Assembly: GCA_002432715.1 (NCBI GenBank)
Contig: DJGJ01000052.1
Location: 1 to 43,120 of the forward strand
Reading direction: 5' to 3'
DNA length: 43,120 nucleotides
Origin: Sphaerochaeta sp. UBA5849
GTDB lineage: Bacteria; Spirochaetota; Spirochaetia; Sphaerochaetales; Sphaerochaetaceae
The notes under the pieces were generated by a model, which did not search any database, was not told the DNA's origin, and saw nothing but the letters and a program-made list of their open reading frames with translations. Both the position numbers and the translations under genes were made by a program. The stretch's first letter is position 1. Each line of letters opens with the position of its first letter. Below are positions 1-8,822 of this stretch, piece after piece.

Positions 1-323
1 GAGAACTTGATACTGTTGAGATTGATATATACATCTGAAATAATCACCACTCCATACAGCACCAGACCTATATCGATGCAGTACAGAAGAAGTGCCATGG
101 CCAGTGGATCGATGAGTGTAAGCACTGTCCAGTATATGTTCAGCCAGAGAGGGACACTGGTGTTCAGCCTCTGATACGGGAACAACCCGTATGTGAACAA
201 GTCCATTGCATGATTGTACGTCGCGCCAAGAAACGACAACAGGTAGATGATGAACAGGATTTTCACCATATAGGATCTTTTGGTTGAGAAAACATCCATG
301 ACAGAAACTCTTGCTGTGCTCAT
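1..323 (-). CDS. Partial membrane protein, C-terminus beyond window edge
   Basis: A reading frame starts at the ATG complementary to 321-323 and stays open for 107 codons to the left edge, so the C-terminus is missing. AGAGAG lies four bases before the ATG as a ribosome binding site. The product has a short polar N-terminus and hydrophobic stretches at about residues 20-38 and 57-100, the latter probably two helices, so it is an integral membrane protein with at least three spans. I do not recognise a family. It is divergent from the TIGR04076 gene, so 324-487 should hold promoters for both; I see no convincing pair there. Confidence 0.6.
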   Translation of the reverse strand, partial: MSTARVSVMDVFSTKRSYMVKILFIIYLLSFLGATYNHAMDLFTYGLFPYQRLNTSVPLWLNIYWTVLTLIDPLAMALLLYCIDIGLVLYGVVIISDVYINLNSIKF

Positions 324-487
324 TTCACTCTCTACTTGTTTGACACTACAACCAAGCCTGTAACCGATTAGGATCGTATCCCGTGTGCAAAATCATCGAT
401 GCGTACAATGTAACAATGGATGCTTGTATGATATTCTATGCACATTGAAAGTCAAACAGCAAACCCAGTCGTTCAGCGAGGTTGATC

Positions 488-841
488 ATGAAGAAATGGT
501 ATGCAGAAGAGTATGAGTGGAACATTGAAGTAACAGGATTCCTTCGTGGTGACCACACCGAGCACTATTGTCGAAACGGTGAAGAAGTAGGAGACATCTA
601 CACCTGCACATATGGCTGTCCCGTCAACTCCCAAGACCAGGGCATTTGTTCAAAGGTGATGATGCTCATGTTTCCCATCATGGAAGCAGTACGAAGCGGA
701 GGAGACTTACGGAACATCGGAGGATCGAGCACTTACTGCAAGGATATCGTCTGTCCTGATGGCTGTGTCATCTTCAGGATGACGGCAACTCCCCTTGGCA
801 ATGAGAATTTTCATACTGGGAATTTCCATAATCCAGTGTAA
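488..841 (+). CDS. TIGR04076 family protein
   Basis: A small soluble protein of 117 residues matching the TIGR04076 family: a WYxxxYE-type start, the segment CRNGEEVGD followed by YTCTYGCPVN, then ICSKVM, MEAVRSGGDL, and the closing CPDGCVIF with FRMTA. Six conserved cysteines suggest metal or cluster binding, but the family has no established function. The start is placed at the ATG at 488 because AGCGAGG ends six bases before it; the in-frame TTG at 482 is too close to that site. It stands alone, divergent from the partial membrane protein and upstream of an aldo/keto reductase on the same strand. Confidence 0.85.
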   Translation: MKKWYAEEYEWNIEVTGFLRGDHTEHYCRNGEEVGDIYTCTYGCPVNSQDQGICSKVMMLMFPIMEAVRSGGDLRNIGGSSTYCKDIVCPDGCVIFRMTATPLGNENFHTGNFHNPV

Positions 842-937
842 ACAAGCATCACTTCTCTGCTACAGGAAATGTATTTGCATTCTTAGCTCTTTGCGTATAG
901 GCTTATGGATGATTCTACACGACAGGGAGCATAGGCT

Positions 938-1921
938 ATGAATACACGACCATTTGGACCGGACAGAAGACTCGTCTCTGAAGTTGGACTGGGAACCTGG
1001 CAAATCGGAGGCTCCTGGGGGACGGTTGACGAAAAAACCGCCATGGGAATCCTTGCTGCTGCAGCAGAAGAAGGCATCACGTTTTTCGATACCGCTGATG
1101 TATACGGCGATGGGAGAAGCGAGCAGTTCATCGGAAAGTTTCTCCGTATGCATGCAGACAACCTATTTGTTGCAACAAAACTCGGCAGAGGATCAAACCC
1201 CGGCTGGCCTGGGAACTTTACCAGGGAGAACATCATCAAGCATACCGAAGCGTCCCTGAAACGCTTGGGATTGGAACGACTGAATCTTACCCAGCTGCAC
1301 TGCATTCCTCGTGAAGTCCTGGCAGAGGGCTCCGTCTTTGATACTCTGAGAGAGCTGAAGAAACAAGGCAAGATCGAGCATTTCGGCGCCAGCGTCGAAA
1401 CTGTCGAGGAAGGCCTGCTTTGCCTTGAGCAGGAAGGAATTGCGTCCCTGCAGGTTATTTTCAACATCTTTCGGCAGAAACCCATCAGGGAACTCTTTGC
1501 AAAAGCCAAGGAAAAACAAGTATCCATCATTGCAAGGGTGCCGCTGGCCAGTGGCTTGCTTACCGGCAAGATGCAGAAAACTACCACCTTCGATGCAAGC
1601 GACCACCGCAACTTCAACCGTGACGGTGCTTCGTTCAATGTCGGCGAGACTTTTGCAGGGGTCCCCTTTGAGAAGGGAGTTGAACTGGCCGAAGAACTCT
1701 CCTTGCTGAAACCTGAAGGAATGACCCTGGCTCAGATGGCACTACGTTGGATCCTGGACTTCGATGCGGTAACCGTAGTAATTCCGGGAGCAAGCCGTCC
1801 CTCACAGGTAAGGGCAAATGCTTCGATTTCGAAGCTGCCTCCGCTCAGCAGTGATCTGCATGCAAAGATACAAGCCTTTTATGAAAGCAAGGTAGCCCAG
1901 CACATCCGAGGACCTTACTAA
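938..1921 (+). CDS. Aldo/keto reductase
   Basis: A cytoplasmic NAD(P)H-dependent reductase with an (alpha/beta)8 barrel, 327 residues, the usual length. The catalytic tetrad is visible: Asp51 and Tyr56 in DTADVYGDGRSE, Lys81 in ATKLGRG and His121 in LTQLHCIP. The C-terminal nucleotide-binding segment VIPGASRPSQV is intact. Sequence features resemble the AKR members that convert sugar or small aldehyde/ketone substrates, but the substrate cannot be read from sequence. GGGAG lies about nine bases before the ATG. It is followed by a good hairpin terminator, so it is probably monocistronic. It converges on the alpha-xylosidase operon. Confidence 0.9.
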   Translation: MNTRPFGPDRRLVSEVGLGTWQIGGSWGTVDEKTAMGILAAAAEEGITFFDTADVYGDGRSEQFIGKFLRMHADNLFVATKLGRGSNPGWPGNFTRENIIKHTEASLKRLGLERLNLTQLHCIPREVLAEGSVFDTLRELKKQGKIEHFGASVETVEEGLLCLEQEGIASLQVIFNIFRQKPIRELFAKAKEKQVSIIARVPLASGLLTGKMQKTTTFDASDHRNFNRDGASFNVGETFAGVPFEKGVELAEELSLLKPEGMTLAQMALRWILDFDAVTVVIPGASRPSQVRANASISKLPPLSSDLHAKIQAFYESKVAQHIRGPY

Positions 1922-1942
1922 CAGGAAAGTAGTCTCTACAGC

Positions 1943-1990
1943 ACAAGCTATCGATGCATGACATGCCATCGATGGCTTGTGTCTTGTTTT
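1943..1990 (+). terminator. Rho-independent terminator after aldo/keto reductase
   Basis: ACAAGC plus ATCGATG on the left pairs with CATCGAT plus GCTTGT on the right, with one T/G wobble between and a ten-base loop (1943-1980). It is followed by GTCTTGTTTT. The U-rich tail exists only on the plus strand, so it serves the reductase and not the convergent operon. Confidence 0.75.
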
Positions 1991-2026
1991 AATGCAGTGG
2001 CGACTTCTTATGATGAACAGTGTCAC

Positions 2027-4312
2027 TCAGGAATCACCCAGATGAATGATCGTACCCAGTATTGATGTTTGGAAATCTGAATAGGTTGCATCAAAACGCA
2101 GCTCCCGAATTTTATGTTTCTCCATCTGCCCGGTATGCTGAACAAGTTCCGGGTAGATGGGAATCACAGAATCCTTTTTCACGAATACCGGCAGCAAGGC
2201 AAGAGAATAGGCTACATCCTTCAACCATATACCACCTGAAACTACATCCCCACTCCAGAAATCAACCCATTCACCTGCAGGCAGATAGACATCCCTACGA
2301 CCAGTACTGTTCATAACGGGTGCAATGAGAAACACATCCCCGCAGTAGAACTGGTCATCGATGGACCAACAGATTGGATCATCCTGATGGTGGAAGATAA
2401 GAGCCCGTAATACGGGATATCCGGTTTGCGTAGCTTTTCTCCCCTCCTGGGCAAGGTAGGGGATCAAAGCATAGCGGAGCCTCAGCCACTGCCGTGCAAG
2501 ATCTGCAACTTCGGGGTATTCGTACGGTTCCCTTGCCGTGGTCCCGTGATACCTGAGATGGGAAGTAAAAACTCCCATTTGCGTCCATCGGATATAGAGA
2601 TCATTGCTCGGCCGGCTGTTCATAAAGCTGGGAATGCCTTGGAAACCCGGAACATCGTGGCTCCAGAATGCGAACCCCGAGAGGCCCAGATGAAGTCCGC
2701 CTCTCAACGAGCCGGCCATACCATCCCAGGAACAGGCACAGTCGCCACTCCAATGCAAGGGATAGCGCTGACATCCGATCCAACCCGCCCTGGCCCAGAT
2801 CATTGCATCAGGTCCTTTCACCTGCCTGCTGATCTCATAGGCTGCCTTCTGGTAGAGCAAGGCATACAAGTTGTGCAGTTTTCGGTACGGCATACCATAG
2901 TATGAAGCATGTTCCTCGATCACCTCGCCGAAGTCCGTCTTGATCACTGCAACGCCAAGTTCCAACAGGGGAGCAAGCAGACTCTGATACCAACGAACAG
3001 CTTCCGGATTCGTAAAGTCGATGTTCCCATCGAACTCCACTTCGCTGAAATTCGAACCCAATGAAACATGCTCACTTTTAGGAGCTACATACCGATGGTT
3101 CTGTGCGGTCGCGTAGTGCTTGGTGTCCTTTGCAATACAGGGAAGCTGCCACAGACTTATCTTTATCCCCTGCTCTTCCATCTCTTTCAGATAAGCCTCA
3201 GGCTGCGGGAATCGGGTGGTGCTGAATTCCCACTCACATTTCCAATCCTTTTCAAACCAGCCGGTATCGATATGAATAACATCGCAGGGGAATCCACCCT
3301 CGCGCATTCTTTTCACCACAGTTCGAGTTTCATCAGCTGAGAAGTAACTCATCCGGCTCATCCAAGTCCCATATGACCACACAGGCACATCGGAGGGAAA
3401 CCCGGTAATTCTCCTGTAATTCCACACAACCTGCTCGATGGAATCTCCACCGATGAAGAACAGGTCCAAGCCATCGTCCTCCACCACAGCCTGTGCTGCA
3501 CGAGTCGAAACATCCGCCAGCGAAAGGCGGACATGGGCTGAGGTCATGATCAACAACCCATACCCTTCACTGGAGATGTAAAACGGTACGTTCTTGTAGG
3601 AGCGGCGGCTGTTTACTCCGAGCCCATCGGTATTTTCCAGCACAAACGTTTTCCCTGCCAAATTCATTGCAGCAAAGCGCTCACCGGTACCGACGAACTT
3701 TTCATTCGGTTTGGCATGCAACGAATACACCCATCGATCGACAGCATCATCCCGTTCAACGAACCCCAGACTGAACGATTCCGACTGTGAAGGGAAAAAA
3801 TCATCATAGGCCATGAAAGGAACGGCAGTCTTGCCGTCGGGAAACACCACTGCATCAAAAGTCTGCGGTGGTTCAGGTTGCAGCGTACTCCAGATTTCCG
3901 GCTTCTCTTCCTTGGTGTGTATCCGCATCCGGGTCTTGCCATGTTCGTCCAAAAAATCCCAGCCGCTCTCGGTCCCAACCGGACGAAGAGCTTCCTGCTT
4001 GAGTGAGGGATCCCATTCCAACATCGGGTTATGGGCATCCGAACTGATGGAATTCCCACCGCCTATTGTCAACCGAACGATGGATGAGCCATACAAACGC
4101 ACAACCAGTTCGGCACTCTTTGATACCTCCGACTTGGCAGGATGGAGAAACAGATTCTTCATCTCTTGTTTGAGAAAAGGAATCTCAACTACTGCGGCAA
4201 TGCCTTGTTCATGTACACAGACCGGCCTTCCGGCACGGTATATCGAATCTCTTCGGGCGTCAGGAGCATCCTGATCCAACATATCAAATAGAAAGCGATT
4301 TCTTTGTTTCAT
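2027..4312 (-). CDS. yicI: GH31 alpha-xylosidase (YicI-type)
   Basis: A 761-residue glycoside hydrolase family 31 enzyme with no signal peptide, hence cytoplasmic. The nucleophile is Asp460 in VIKTDFGEV; the KTDFGE form is typical of YicI-type alpha-xylosidases rather than alpha-glucosidases. The acid/base is Asp524 in HWSGDCACSWDGM, followed by the family block SLRGGLHLGLSGFAFWSHD. The expected role is to release xylose from alpha-xylosides such as isoprimeverose taken up by the upstream transporter. It is the last gene of the operon, starting nine bases after the permease stop; AAGGGA in the end of that gene can serve as ribosome binding site. Substrate is inferred from the motif and context; a broader alpha-glycosidase activity is possible. 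Confidence 0.88.
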   Translation of the reverse strand: MKQRNRFLFDMLDQDAPDARRDSIYRAGRPVCVHEQGIAAVVEIPFLKQEMKNLFLHPAKSEVSKSAELVVRLYGSSIVRLTIGGGNSISSDAHNPMLEWDPSLKQEALRPVGTESGWDFLDEHGKTRMRIHTKEEKPEIWSTLQPEPPQTFDAVVFPDGKTAVPFMAYDDFFPSQSESFSLGFVERDDAVDRWVYSLHAKPNEKFVGTGERFAAMNLAGKTFVLENTDGLGVNSRRSYKNVPFYISSEGYGLLIMTSAHVRLSLADVSTRAAQAVVEDDGLDLFFIGGDSIEQVVWNYRRITGFPSDVPVWSYGTWMSRMSYFSADETRTVVKRMREGGFPCDVIHIDTGWFEKDWKCEWEFSTTRFPQPEAYLKEMEEQGIKISLWQLPCIAKDTKHYATAQNHRYVAPKSEHVSLGSNFSEVEFDGNIDFTNPEAVRWYQSLLAPLLELGVAVIKTDFGEVIEEHASYYGMPYRKLHNLYALLYQKAAYEISRQVKGPDAMIWARAGWIGCQRYPLHWSGDCACSWDGMAGSLRGGLHLGLSGFAFWSHDVPGFQGIPSFMNSRPSNDLYIRWTQMGVFTSHLRYHGTTAREPYEYPEVADLARQWLRLRYALIPYLAQEGRKATQTGYPVLRALIFHHQDDPICWSIDDQFYCGDVFLIAPVMNSTGRRDVYLPAGEWVDFWSGDVVSGGIWLKDVAYSLALLPVFVKKDSVIPIYPELVQHTGQMEKHKIRELRFDATYSDFQTSILGTIIHLGDS

Positions 4313-4321
4313 ACTTTTTAC

Positions 4322-5155
4322 TTATCCCTTGACTGAGCCGCTGTAGGCACCCATGGTAATCTGACGCTGGAAAAAAATAAATAATAACAGGGGGACGAGA
4401 GAAGCAGACAATATGGAAGCGGACAGTACCGTATCGTCAAGCCCGTATTGGCCCTGCAACATACCAAGGCCCTGGGTGATCGTCCTCAGATGCTCGGTCT
4501 GCAACAACAAGAGAGAGAAAGGGAGTTCGTTCCACATCGATTGTGTACCGATGATTATAATAATGACGATCATAGGTTTGGCAATGGGAACCATGATGTA
4601 GTAGAGCATCCGATACACACCGGTTCCATCGAGTCGTGCCGACTCGACAATCTCCATGGGAACCGTTGCATAATACGTTGTCATGATATAGGTGCCGAAG
4701 GGCCCGAAATATGCCACCCAGACAAGAATCAAGCCCAGATAGTTGTTAACCAGATGCAGCTTTCGACAGACCTGGAAAATCTGGATTGACAGCAACATCT
4801 GGGGAAAAATCATGAGAAACAAAACTGCAAGGAACAAAGGAAAGCGGAAACGAAAACGCAACCGGCCGAATGCAAAACCGGCAGTAATGCACACAAAGAG
4901 ATACAACACCAAGGCGGAGGGAATCAGCAAACAGCTGTTGAGAAAATACCTGAGCATGTTGCCCTTCACCCACACATGGAAGTAATTGCTGAATGTGATG
5001 CTTTGCGGCATGAACAACTTGTTGTTGACATACTCAGCAGATGATTTGAGGCTGGTAATCAGTACAAAGAACAACGGGTAGAGGGCCATCAAGGCAAATA
5101 CCATCAGTACCACATACATGATTGCTTTTACGGTTCTCTCATAGCTATTGGACAT
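4322..5155 (-). CDS. Sugar ABC transporter permease, MalG type
   Basis: Inner-membrane permease of 277 residues with about six spans, MalG/UgpE family (binding-protein-dependent transport inner-membrane component). The cytoplasmic EAA loop that docks the ATPase is at about residues 168-190 (ESARLDGTG, then MVPIAKP). The C-terminal Gly-rich end AYSGSVKG is typical of MalG-type proteins. AGGAAG lies eight bases before the ATG. Its start overlaps the end of the MalF-type gene by 11 bases, so the two are translationally coupled. It belongs to the alpha-xyloside uptake operon. No ATPase gene is present; a shared MsmX/UgpC-like ATPase elsewhere in the genome is inferred. Confidence 0.9.
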   Translation of the reverse strand: MSNSYERTVKAIMYVVLMVFALMALYPLFFVLITSLKSSAEYVNNKLFMPQSITFSNYFHVWVKGNMLRYFLNSCLLIPSALVLYLFVCITAGFAFGRLRFRFRFPLFLAVLFLMIFPQMLLSIQIFQVCRKLHLVNNYLGLILVWVAYFGPFGTYIMTTYYATVPMEIVESARLDGTGVYRMLYYIMVPIAKPMIVIIIIIGTQSMWNELPFSLLLLQTEHLRTITQGLGMLQGQYGLDDTVLSASILSASLVPLLLFIFFQRQITMGAYSGSVKG

Positions 5156-6002
5156 CTGAATTCTTCCTCATGAGAGCGACCTGAAACACTGCAATGATTG
5201 CGCAAACCACGAACAGAACGCTTGCCCAAGTACTTGCATATCCCATGTTGAATGCGACAAATCCTGCATTATAGATTCCATACTCCAAGGTGAACGTTGC
5301 GAACCCCGGGCCTCCGCGTGAGAAGGTATAGATAAAGGGGAAGGCTCTTGCAAGAATCTCAATGAACGACAAAACGATCCAGAACTCAATCGAAAACCGA
5401 ATGGAGGGAATGGTGACATTCCAGAATGTCCGCCACCAAAGAGCCCCATCGATTTTTGCCGCATCGTACAGTGATTCATCGATGCTGCTCATTGCAGCGA
5501 GGAAAAAGATGCAGCCGAAACCCAACCGCAACCAGACTCCATAGACCAAGCCAAGCGTATTGAGAGCCAGGTCGGGCTTGCTCAACCAGTCAAGTGCGAA
5601 GGCCTCCAGACCCAGATGGATCAACACATTGTTTATCGGCCCAAGTTTGCGGAACATGATGCTGGATATCATTCCCATGATTACGTAGCCGAGGATGTTC
5701 GGCAAATAGATGATAGCCCTGAAGAGAGACCACCCTTTCAGCCCTTCGCGCAGCAGTGCTGAGATGAGAATCGGAAGGATGACACCCAAGGGGATGTAGA
5801 GAAGCAGAACCAGGGTGTTCTTGATGGAGATCCAGAATGTCTCATCCGCAAACATGGTGCGATAATTGTCCAGCCCGATGAAAGTCGCCTTACCCATGCC
5901 CTTCCATTTGAAAAAGCTCAGATAGATATTGGCAACCACTGGATAGAGTATGAACACAAGCAACAGGAGAAGCAATGGAGCTATGAGCAGATAGGGTTCC
6001 AT
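5145..6002 (-). CDS. Sugar ABC transporter permease, MalF type
   Basis: Inner-membrane permease, 285 residues from the chosen start, MalF/UgpA family. The EAA loop lies at about residues 176-199 (DAAKIDGALW, then VTIP). The frame is open upstream to 6095, but I place the start at 6002 (MEPYLLIAP) because AAGAGAGAG precedes it and the product then begins with the expected first helix; a longer version would run its first codons through a strong intercistronic hairpin (6060-6100). A GTG at 6014 is an alternative. It pairs with the overlapping MalG-type gene to form the channel of the alpha-xyloside transporter. Confidence 0.88.
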   Translation of the reverse strand: MEPYLLIAPLLLLLLVFILYPVVANIYLSFFKWKGMGKATFIGLDNYRTMFADETFWISIKNTLVLLLYIPLGVILPILISALLREGLKGWSLFRAIIYLPNILGYVIMGMISSIMFRKLGPINNVLIHLGLEAFALDWLSKPDLALNTLGLVYGVWLRLGFGCIFFLAAMSSIDESLYDAAKIDGALWWRTFWNVTIPSIRFSIEFWIVLSFIEILARAFPFIYTFSRGGPGFATFTLEYGIYNAGFVAFNMGYASTWASVLFVVCAIIAVFQVALMRKNSDVQ

Positions 6003-6059
6003 CGACTCTCTCTTCACAATGGATGTAAGGTGTTTCAAGTGCAACCCCCATGCAAAAGT

Positions 6060-6100
6060 ATGGGTTGTCCGATTGCATTTTGCAATTCCAGACAACCCAT
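6060..6100 (-). promoter_or_regulatory. Intercistronic mRNA hairpin between binding protein and permease genes
   Basis: ATGGGTTGTC and GACAACCCAT are perfect ten-base arms, extended by ATTGC/GCAAT inside a small asymmetric internal loop, with a short A/T-rich apex. On the reverse strand this follows the binding-protein stop by 11 bases and precedes the permease start by nearly 60. The following bases are not a clean U-tract, so it is more likely a 3'-end protecting or partially terminating structure than a full terminator. Such structures are known to raise the ratio of binding protein to permease (malE-malF paradigm). Confidence 0.6.
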
Positions 6101-6111
6101 GGTACGACTGG

Positions 6112-7428
6112 TTATTTAGCTTTCTGGACGTTGTCCAGCATGCCTTGGGCAGATTCTATGAACTTGTCGATGCTGATCTCATTGGAGACGAAGGCCTGCG
6201 CGCAATATCGGTCGAAATTGCCATTGGCATCTTCGTTCAACAAGAGGGTGTTGAAGTCGAGGACAAACGGTTTTTCAAGAATCTTGCCTACAAGAGGATA
6301 TCCCAAGCTCTTGATGTCGACATTCTTGTTGGGAGAAAGAGCCCCTGTCATGCCCATCCATATGGCATTGCCTTCACCACGTGCATACCCTTCGACCACC
6401 TTCATAGCAGCTTCAGGGTTCTTCGACCACTTCATGACGCTATACCCGATACCGGCCGGCTGGCCCACTTGTTGGTCCTTGTATTTAGCCTGGGGGAAAT
6501 TGATGGTCGGGAAGTAACCGACTGCATCGATGCCCAACGCATCATTGAAGACCTTCCAATGGCAGACATCAGAGAGCATTCCAACAAACATCGCACCCTT
6601 GCCCGCAGCAAAATTGTTGGCGGCATCCATGAAATAGGGTGTCGAAGTGCCGGCAGGATCGATATAGCCCTTCTTGAACAGCTCCTGCACAATCTCTGCA
6701 GCCCGCTTGAAAGCAGCATTGCCCTTGAAATTCTGTTTGCCGGTCCCGAGGTACTGCACATCGTCACCATAGATGTTTGCCACGAAGCACCTGAAAAGGA
6801 AATCGATGGTATACGGAGCGCCCTGCAGTCCGGCGACCATGGGAACAATACCGGCTTTCTTGAGTTTCTCACAGGCAGCCATGAAAGCATCCAGATCAGA
6901 AGGGGCTTTCTCAGGATCCAGTCCGGCTTGTTTGAACAGGGCTTTGTTGTAATAGATACCGAAGCCTTGGGTTGTCAGGGGAACCATATGCACTGGTTTT
7001 GTTCCGTCCCCGCCCTCCGAACAATAAGCCCAGCTGAACTCGGAGATCTCATCTCTCCATGGCTTGATATACTGATCCATGGCAATGGTGTACTCATCAA
7101 ATTCATAGGCTTGCACTCCGCCATGGAACATGACGATATCAGGTCCTTGTCCGGCTTGTACTGCTGCACGCACCAACTGATAATAGTTGTCGTTCGGCTG
7201 ACCGACATGCTTGATGGTAAGACCGGGGTTATTCTGCATGATCAAATCATCAATTTTCTTCATCGCCGGTTGCACGCCTTGAACATCACCATATTTGAAA
7301 TCCCAAATAGTGATTACCGTAGCTCCGTCGACCTTTGCAGCCCCCTGCTCCTTGGTTCCAGCCGACCAGAGCATTAGGGACGGTAGCAGAAAAAGAAGCA
7401 CACATACGACCTTAACTCGAATTTTCAT
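6112..7428 (-). CDS. Sugar ABC transporter substrate-binding protein
   Basis: Periplasmic binding protein of 438 residues, family 1 extracellular solute-binding (MalE/UgpB-like). A Sec signal peptide spans about residues 1-23 (charged KIRVK, hydrophobic core, SAG near cleavage); there is no lipobox cysteine, so it is soluble. The core shows the family signatures TIWDFK, GPDIVMFHGG and GIYYNKALF. AGGAGG lies five bases before the ATG. It is the first gene of the reverse-strand operon binding protein, MalF, MalG, GH31, and is driven by the promoter at 7587-7616. Given the GH31 alpha-xylosidase and the LacI neighbour, a xylose-containing oligosaccharide is the likely ligand; this is inference. 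Confidence 0.9.
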   Translation of the reverse strand: MKIRVKVVCVLLFLLPSLMLWSAGTKEQGAAKVDGATVITIWDFKYGDVQGVQPAMKKIDDLIMQNNPGLTIKHVGQPNDNYYQLVRAAVQAGQGPDIVMFHGGVQAYEFDEYTIAMDQYIKPWRDEISEFSWAYCSEGGDGTKPVHMVPLTTQGFGIYYNKALFKQAGLDPEKAPSDLDAFMAACEKLKKAGIVPMVAGLQGAPYTIDFLFRCFVANIYGDDVQYLGTGKQNFKGNAAFKRAAEIVQELFKKGYIDPAGTSTPYFMDAANNFAAGKGAMFVGMLSDVCHWKVFNDALGIDAVGYFPTINFPQAKYKDQQVGQPAGIGYSVMKWSKNPEAAMKVVEGYARGEGNAIWMGMTGALSPNKNVDIKSLGYPLVGKILEKPFVLDFNTLLLNEDANGNFDRYCAQAFVSNEISIDKFIESAQGMLDNVQKAK

Positions 7429-7537
7429 ACGTTCCTCCTATTACAAATCAACCCTATGGTTGAATGCTTTCTTCCTGTAGAACGACTATCAAGGTTCAAT
7501 CACCGTCATTTCAAACGGATAAGTACATGTTCATTGG

Positions 7538-7549
7538 ATAAACGCTAAA
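7538..7549. promoter_or_regulatory. Second LacI-type operator, weaker copy
   Basis: ATAAACGCTAAA matches the operator TTAAACGCTTAA (8705-8716) at 10 of 12 positions. It lies in the untranslated leader of the transport operon, about 23 bases downstream of the primary operator, centre to centre 34 bases, close to three helical turns. It could allow cooperative or looped repression. Confidence 0.5.
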
Positions 7550-7571
7550 CACGTTTTTGCATATTTTTAAT

Positions 7572-7583
7572 TTAACCGCTTAA
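7572..7583. promoter_or_regulatory. LacI-type operator of the alpha-xyloside operon
   Basis: TTAACCGCTTAA is a near-palindrome with central CG, as usual for LacI-family sites. It lies directly downstream of the -10 box of the operon promoter, where a bound repressor would block initiation. The same site occurs in front of the lacI gene. Confidence 0.7.
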
Positions 7584-7586
7584 CTT

Positions 7587-7616
7587 ACTATAGAGACCAT
7601 TTCTCTTTCCTGTCAA
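7587..7616 (-). promoter_or_regulatory. Sigma-70 promoter of the alpha-xyloside transport operon
   Basis: Reading the reverse strand, a perfect -35 TTGACA (7611-7616) and -10 TATAGT (7587-7592) are separated by 18 bases. The leader to the binding-protein ATG is about 150 bases and contains two operator-like sites. Confidence 0.75.
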
Positions 7617-7679
7617 GTAAAAAAGTATATCCATTACCACACAACCTGCATGGAGATTGAAAAAGGCACCTGGTCCGAC

Positions 7680-8684
7680 TCAGCTGCTCTCCCTCTCTAC
7701 AAGGTGCGTCTGAATGATCTCATGGGAGGGTTGGATCCGTCTCCTTTCTATGACATCGATCAACAAATCAGCAGCTTTGGAGCCGATCTCGTACGCTCCC
7801 ATGTCGAGGCTGGTTATGGCTGGGGAATGGATCCTGGTAATCATTGTATTTCCTGCACTTACGACGGCAACCCGGGAAGGAACGTGGAGGTTGCTCTCCT
7901 TCAAGGCCCTGAGAACACCTACTGCAATTGTATCGTTGAAGGTAACTACAGCGGTGAAATCAGGGATTTCCTTGATGGTTCGCAGAAAAGCCCGATAACC
8001 TTGCTCCTCAAGCATAGGCACGTTGATGATCCAATCCTCACTGAAGTTCAAGCCGTTGTCATGGAAGGCCATGCTGTATCCGGTTCGACGCTTTTCACTC
8101 TGCGTATACTCAACGTTGCCGTTTACCAGAATGATCTTCCTATGACCCTTTTTAATCAAATAATTTACTATTGCATAATACCCTGCCGTAATATCAGCAT
8201 CCACATAGAACGAATCATCCCGCTCATTGGGTGTTCCAATTACCACATAGGGAATATTTCTTTGCCGTATGTGATTGATATACACATCATTGATTCTCGG
8301 ATTCATGATCAATGCACCATCTATGGGCTGGGTCAGGTTCAGGTCAGGATGGTTCTTCGTATTCTCGTTCAAATAATCAGCATACAGATGAATCTGGTAT
8401 TTTCTGACATGCAGCACGTCAAGAACTCCGGCAAGGATATTGTTGAAAAAGTAATCCTCGCGGATGTTTTGCGTAGGAGAAGCATACAGCCCTACCGACC
8501 AAGTCTTCTTGCTCGCGAGATTTCTTGCCGTAATGCTGGGCCTGTAGTCAAGCTCCTCAACAGCTTTCAGAATCTTCTCGGTTACTTCCTGACTGATTTT
8601 TCTTTTACCTGAAAGCGCATATGAGACAGTTGCTGCAGAAACACCAACTTTTTGTGCAACCGTTTCAATCGTTACTTTTTTCAT
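7680..8684 (-). CDS. LacI-family repressor of the alpha-xyloside operon
   Basis: DNA-binding sugar-responsive regulator of 334 residues. The N-terminal helix-turn-helix is at residues 3-25 (TIETVAQKVGVSAATVSYAL), followed by the hinge helix region RPSITARNLASK and a periplasmic-binding-protein-like ligand domain starting at about residue 62. AAAGGAA precedes the ATG by six bases. It lies directly upstream of, and co-directional with, the transport operon, with its own promoter and an operator identical in type to that of the operon. Control of the neighbouring operon and of itself is therefore strongly suggested; the inducer is unknown. Confidence 0.9.
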   Translation of the reverse strand: MKKVTIETVAQKVGVSAATVSYALSGKRKISQEVTEKILKAVEELDYRPSITARNLASKKTWSVGLYASPTQNIREDYFFNNILAGVLDVLHVRKYQIHLYADYLNENTKNHPDLNLTQPIDGALIMNPRINDVYINHIRQRNIPYVVIGTPNERDDSFYVDADITAGYYAIVNYLIKKGHRKIILVNGNVEYTQSEKRRTGYSMAFHDNGLNFSEDWIINVPMLEEQGYRAFLRTIKEIPDFTAVVTFNDTIAVGVLRALKESNLHVPSRVAVVSAGNTMITRIHSPAITSLDMGAYEIGSKAADLLIDVIERRRIQPSHEIIQTHLVERESS

Positions 8685-8704
8685 AGATTCCTTTCATTAT
8701 TGTG

Positions 8705-8716
8705 TTAAACGCTTAA
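8705..8716. promoter_or_regulatory. LacI-type operator, autoregulatory
   Basis: TTAAACGCTTAA with central CG lies 21 bases before the lacI start and immediately downstream of its -10 box. It shares 11 of 12 positions with the operator at 7572-7583. Confidence 0.65.
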
Positions 8717-8719
8717 ATG

Positions 8720-8749
8720 ATTTTATGGTGATTACCCCCAATTCGTCAA
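8720..8749 (-). promoter_or_regulatory. Promoter of the lacI-type gene
   Basis: On the reverse strand, -35 TTGACG (8744-8749) and -10 TAAAAT (8720-8725) are 18 bases apart. It copies the layout of the transport operon promoter: same spacer length and an operator right after the -10 box. Confidence 0.6.
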
Positions 8750-8822
8750 CCGGAAAAATCAACAAATCGTACCGGATAAATTGGTTTACCTTCACTTGAA
8801 CAGTATACACCGATTCAGTCTG

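Noticed and set aside
883..1638. 251-codon reverse-strand frame
   Set aside because: Opposite the aldo/keto reductase with its intact catalytic tetrad; a serine/proline-rich shadow.
6019..7377. Long 452-codon plus-strand frame
   Set aside because: It lies opposite the solute-binding-protein gene, which has a signal peptide, family motifs and a perfect ribosome binding site. The antisense product has no recognisable motif.
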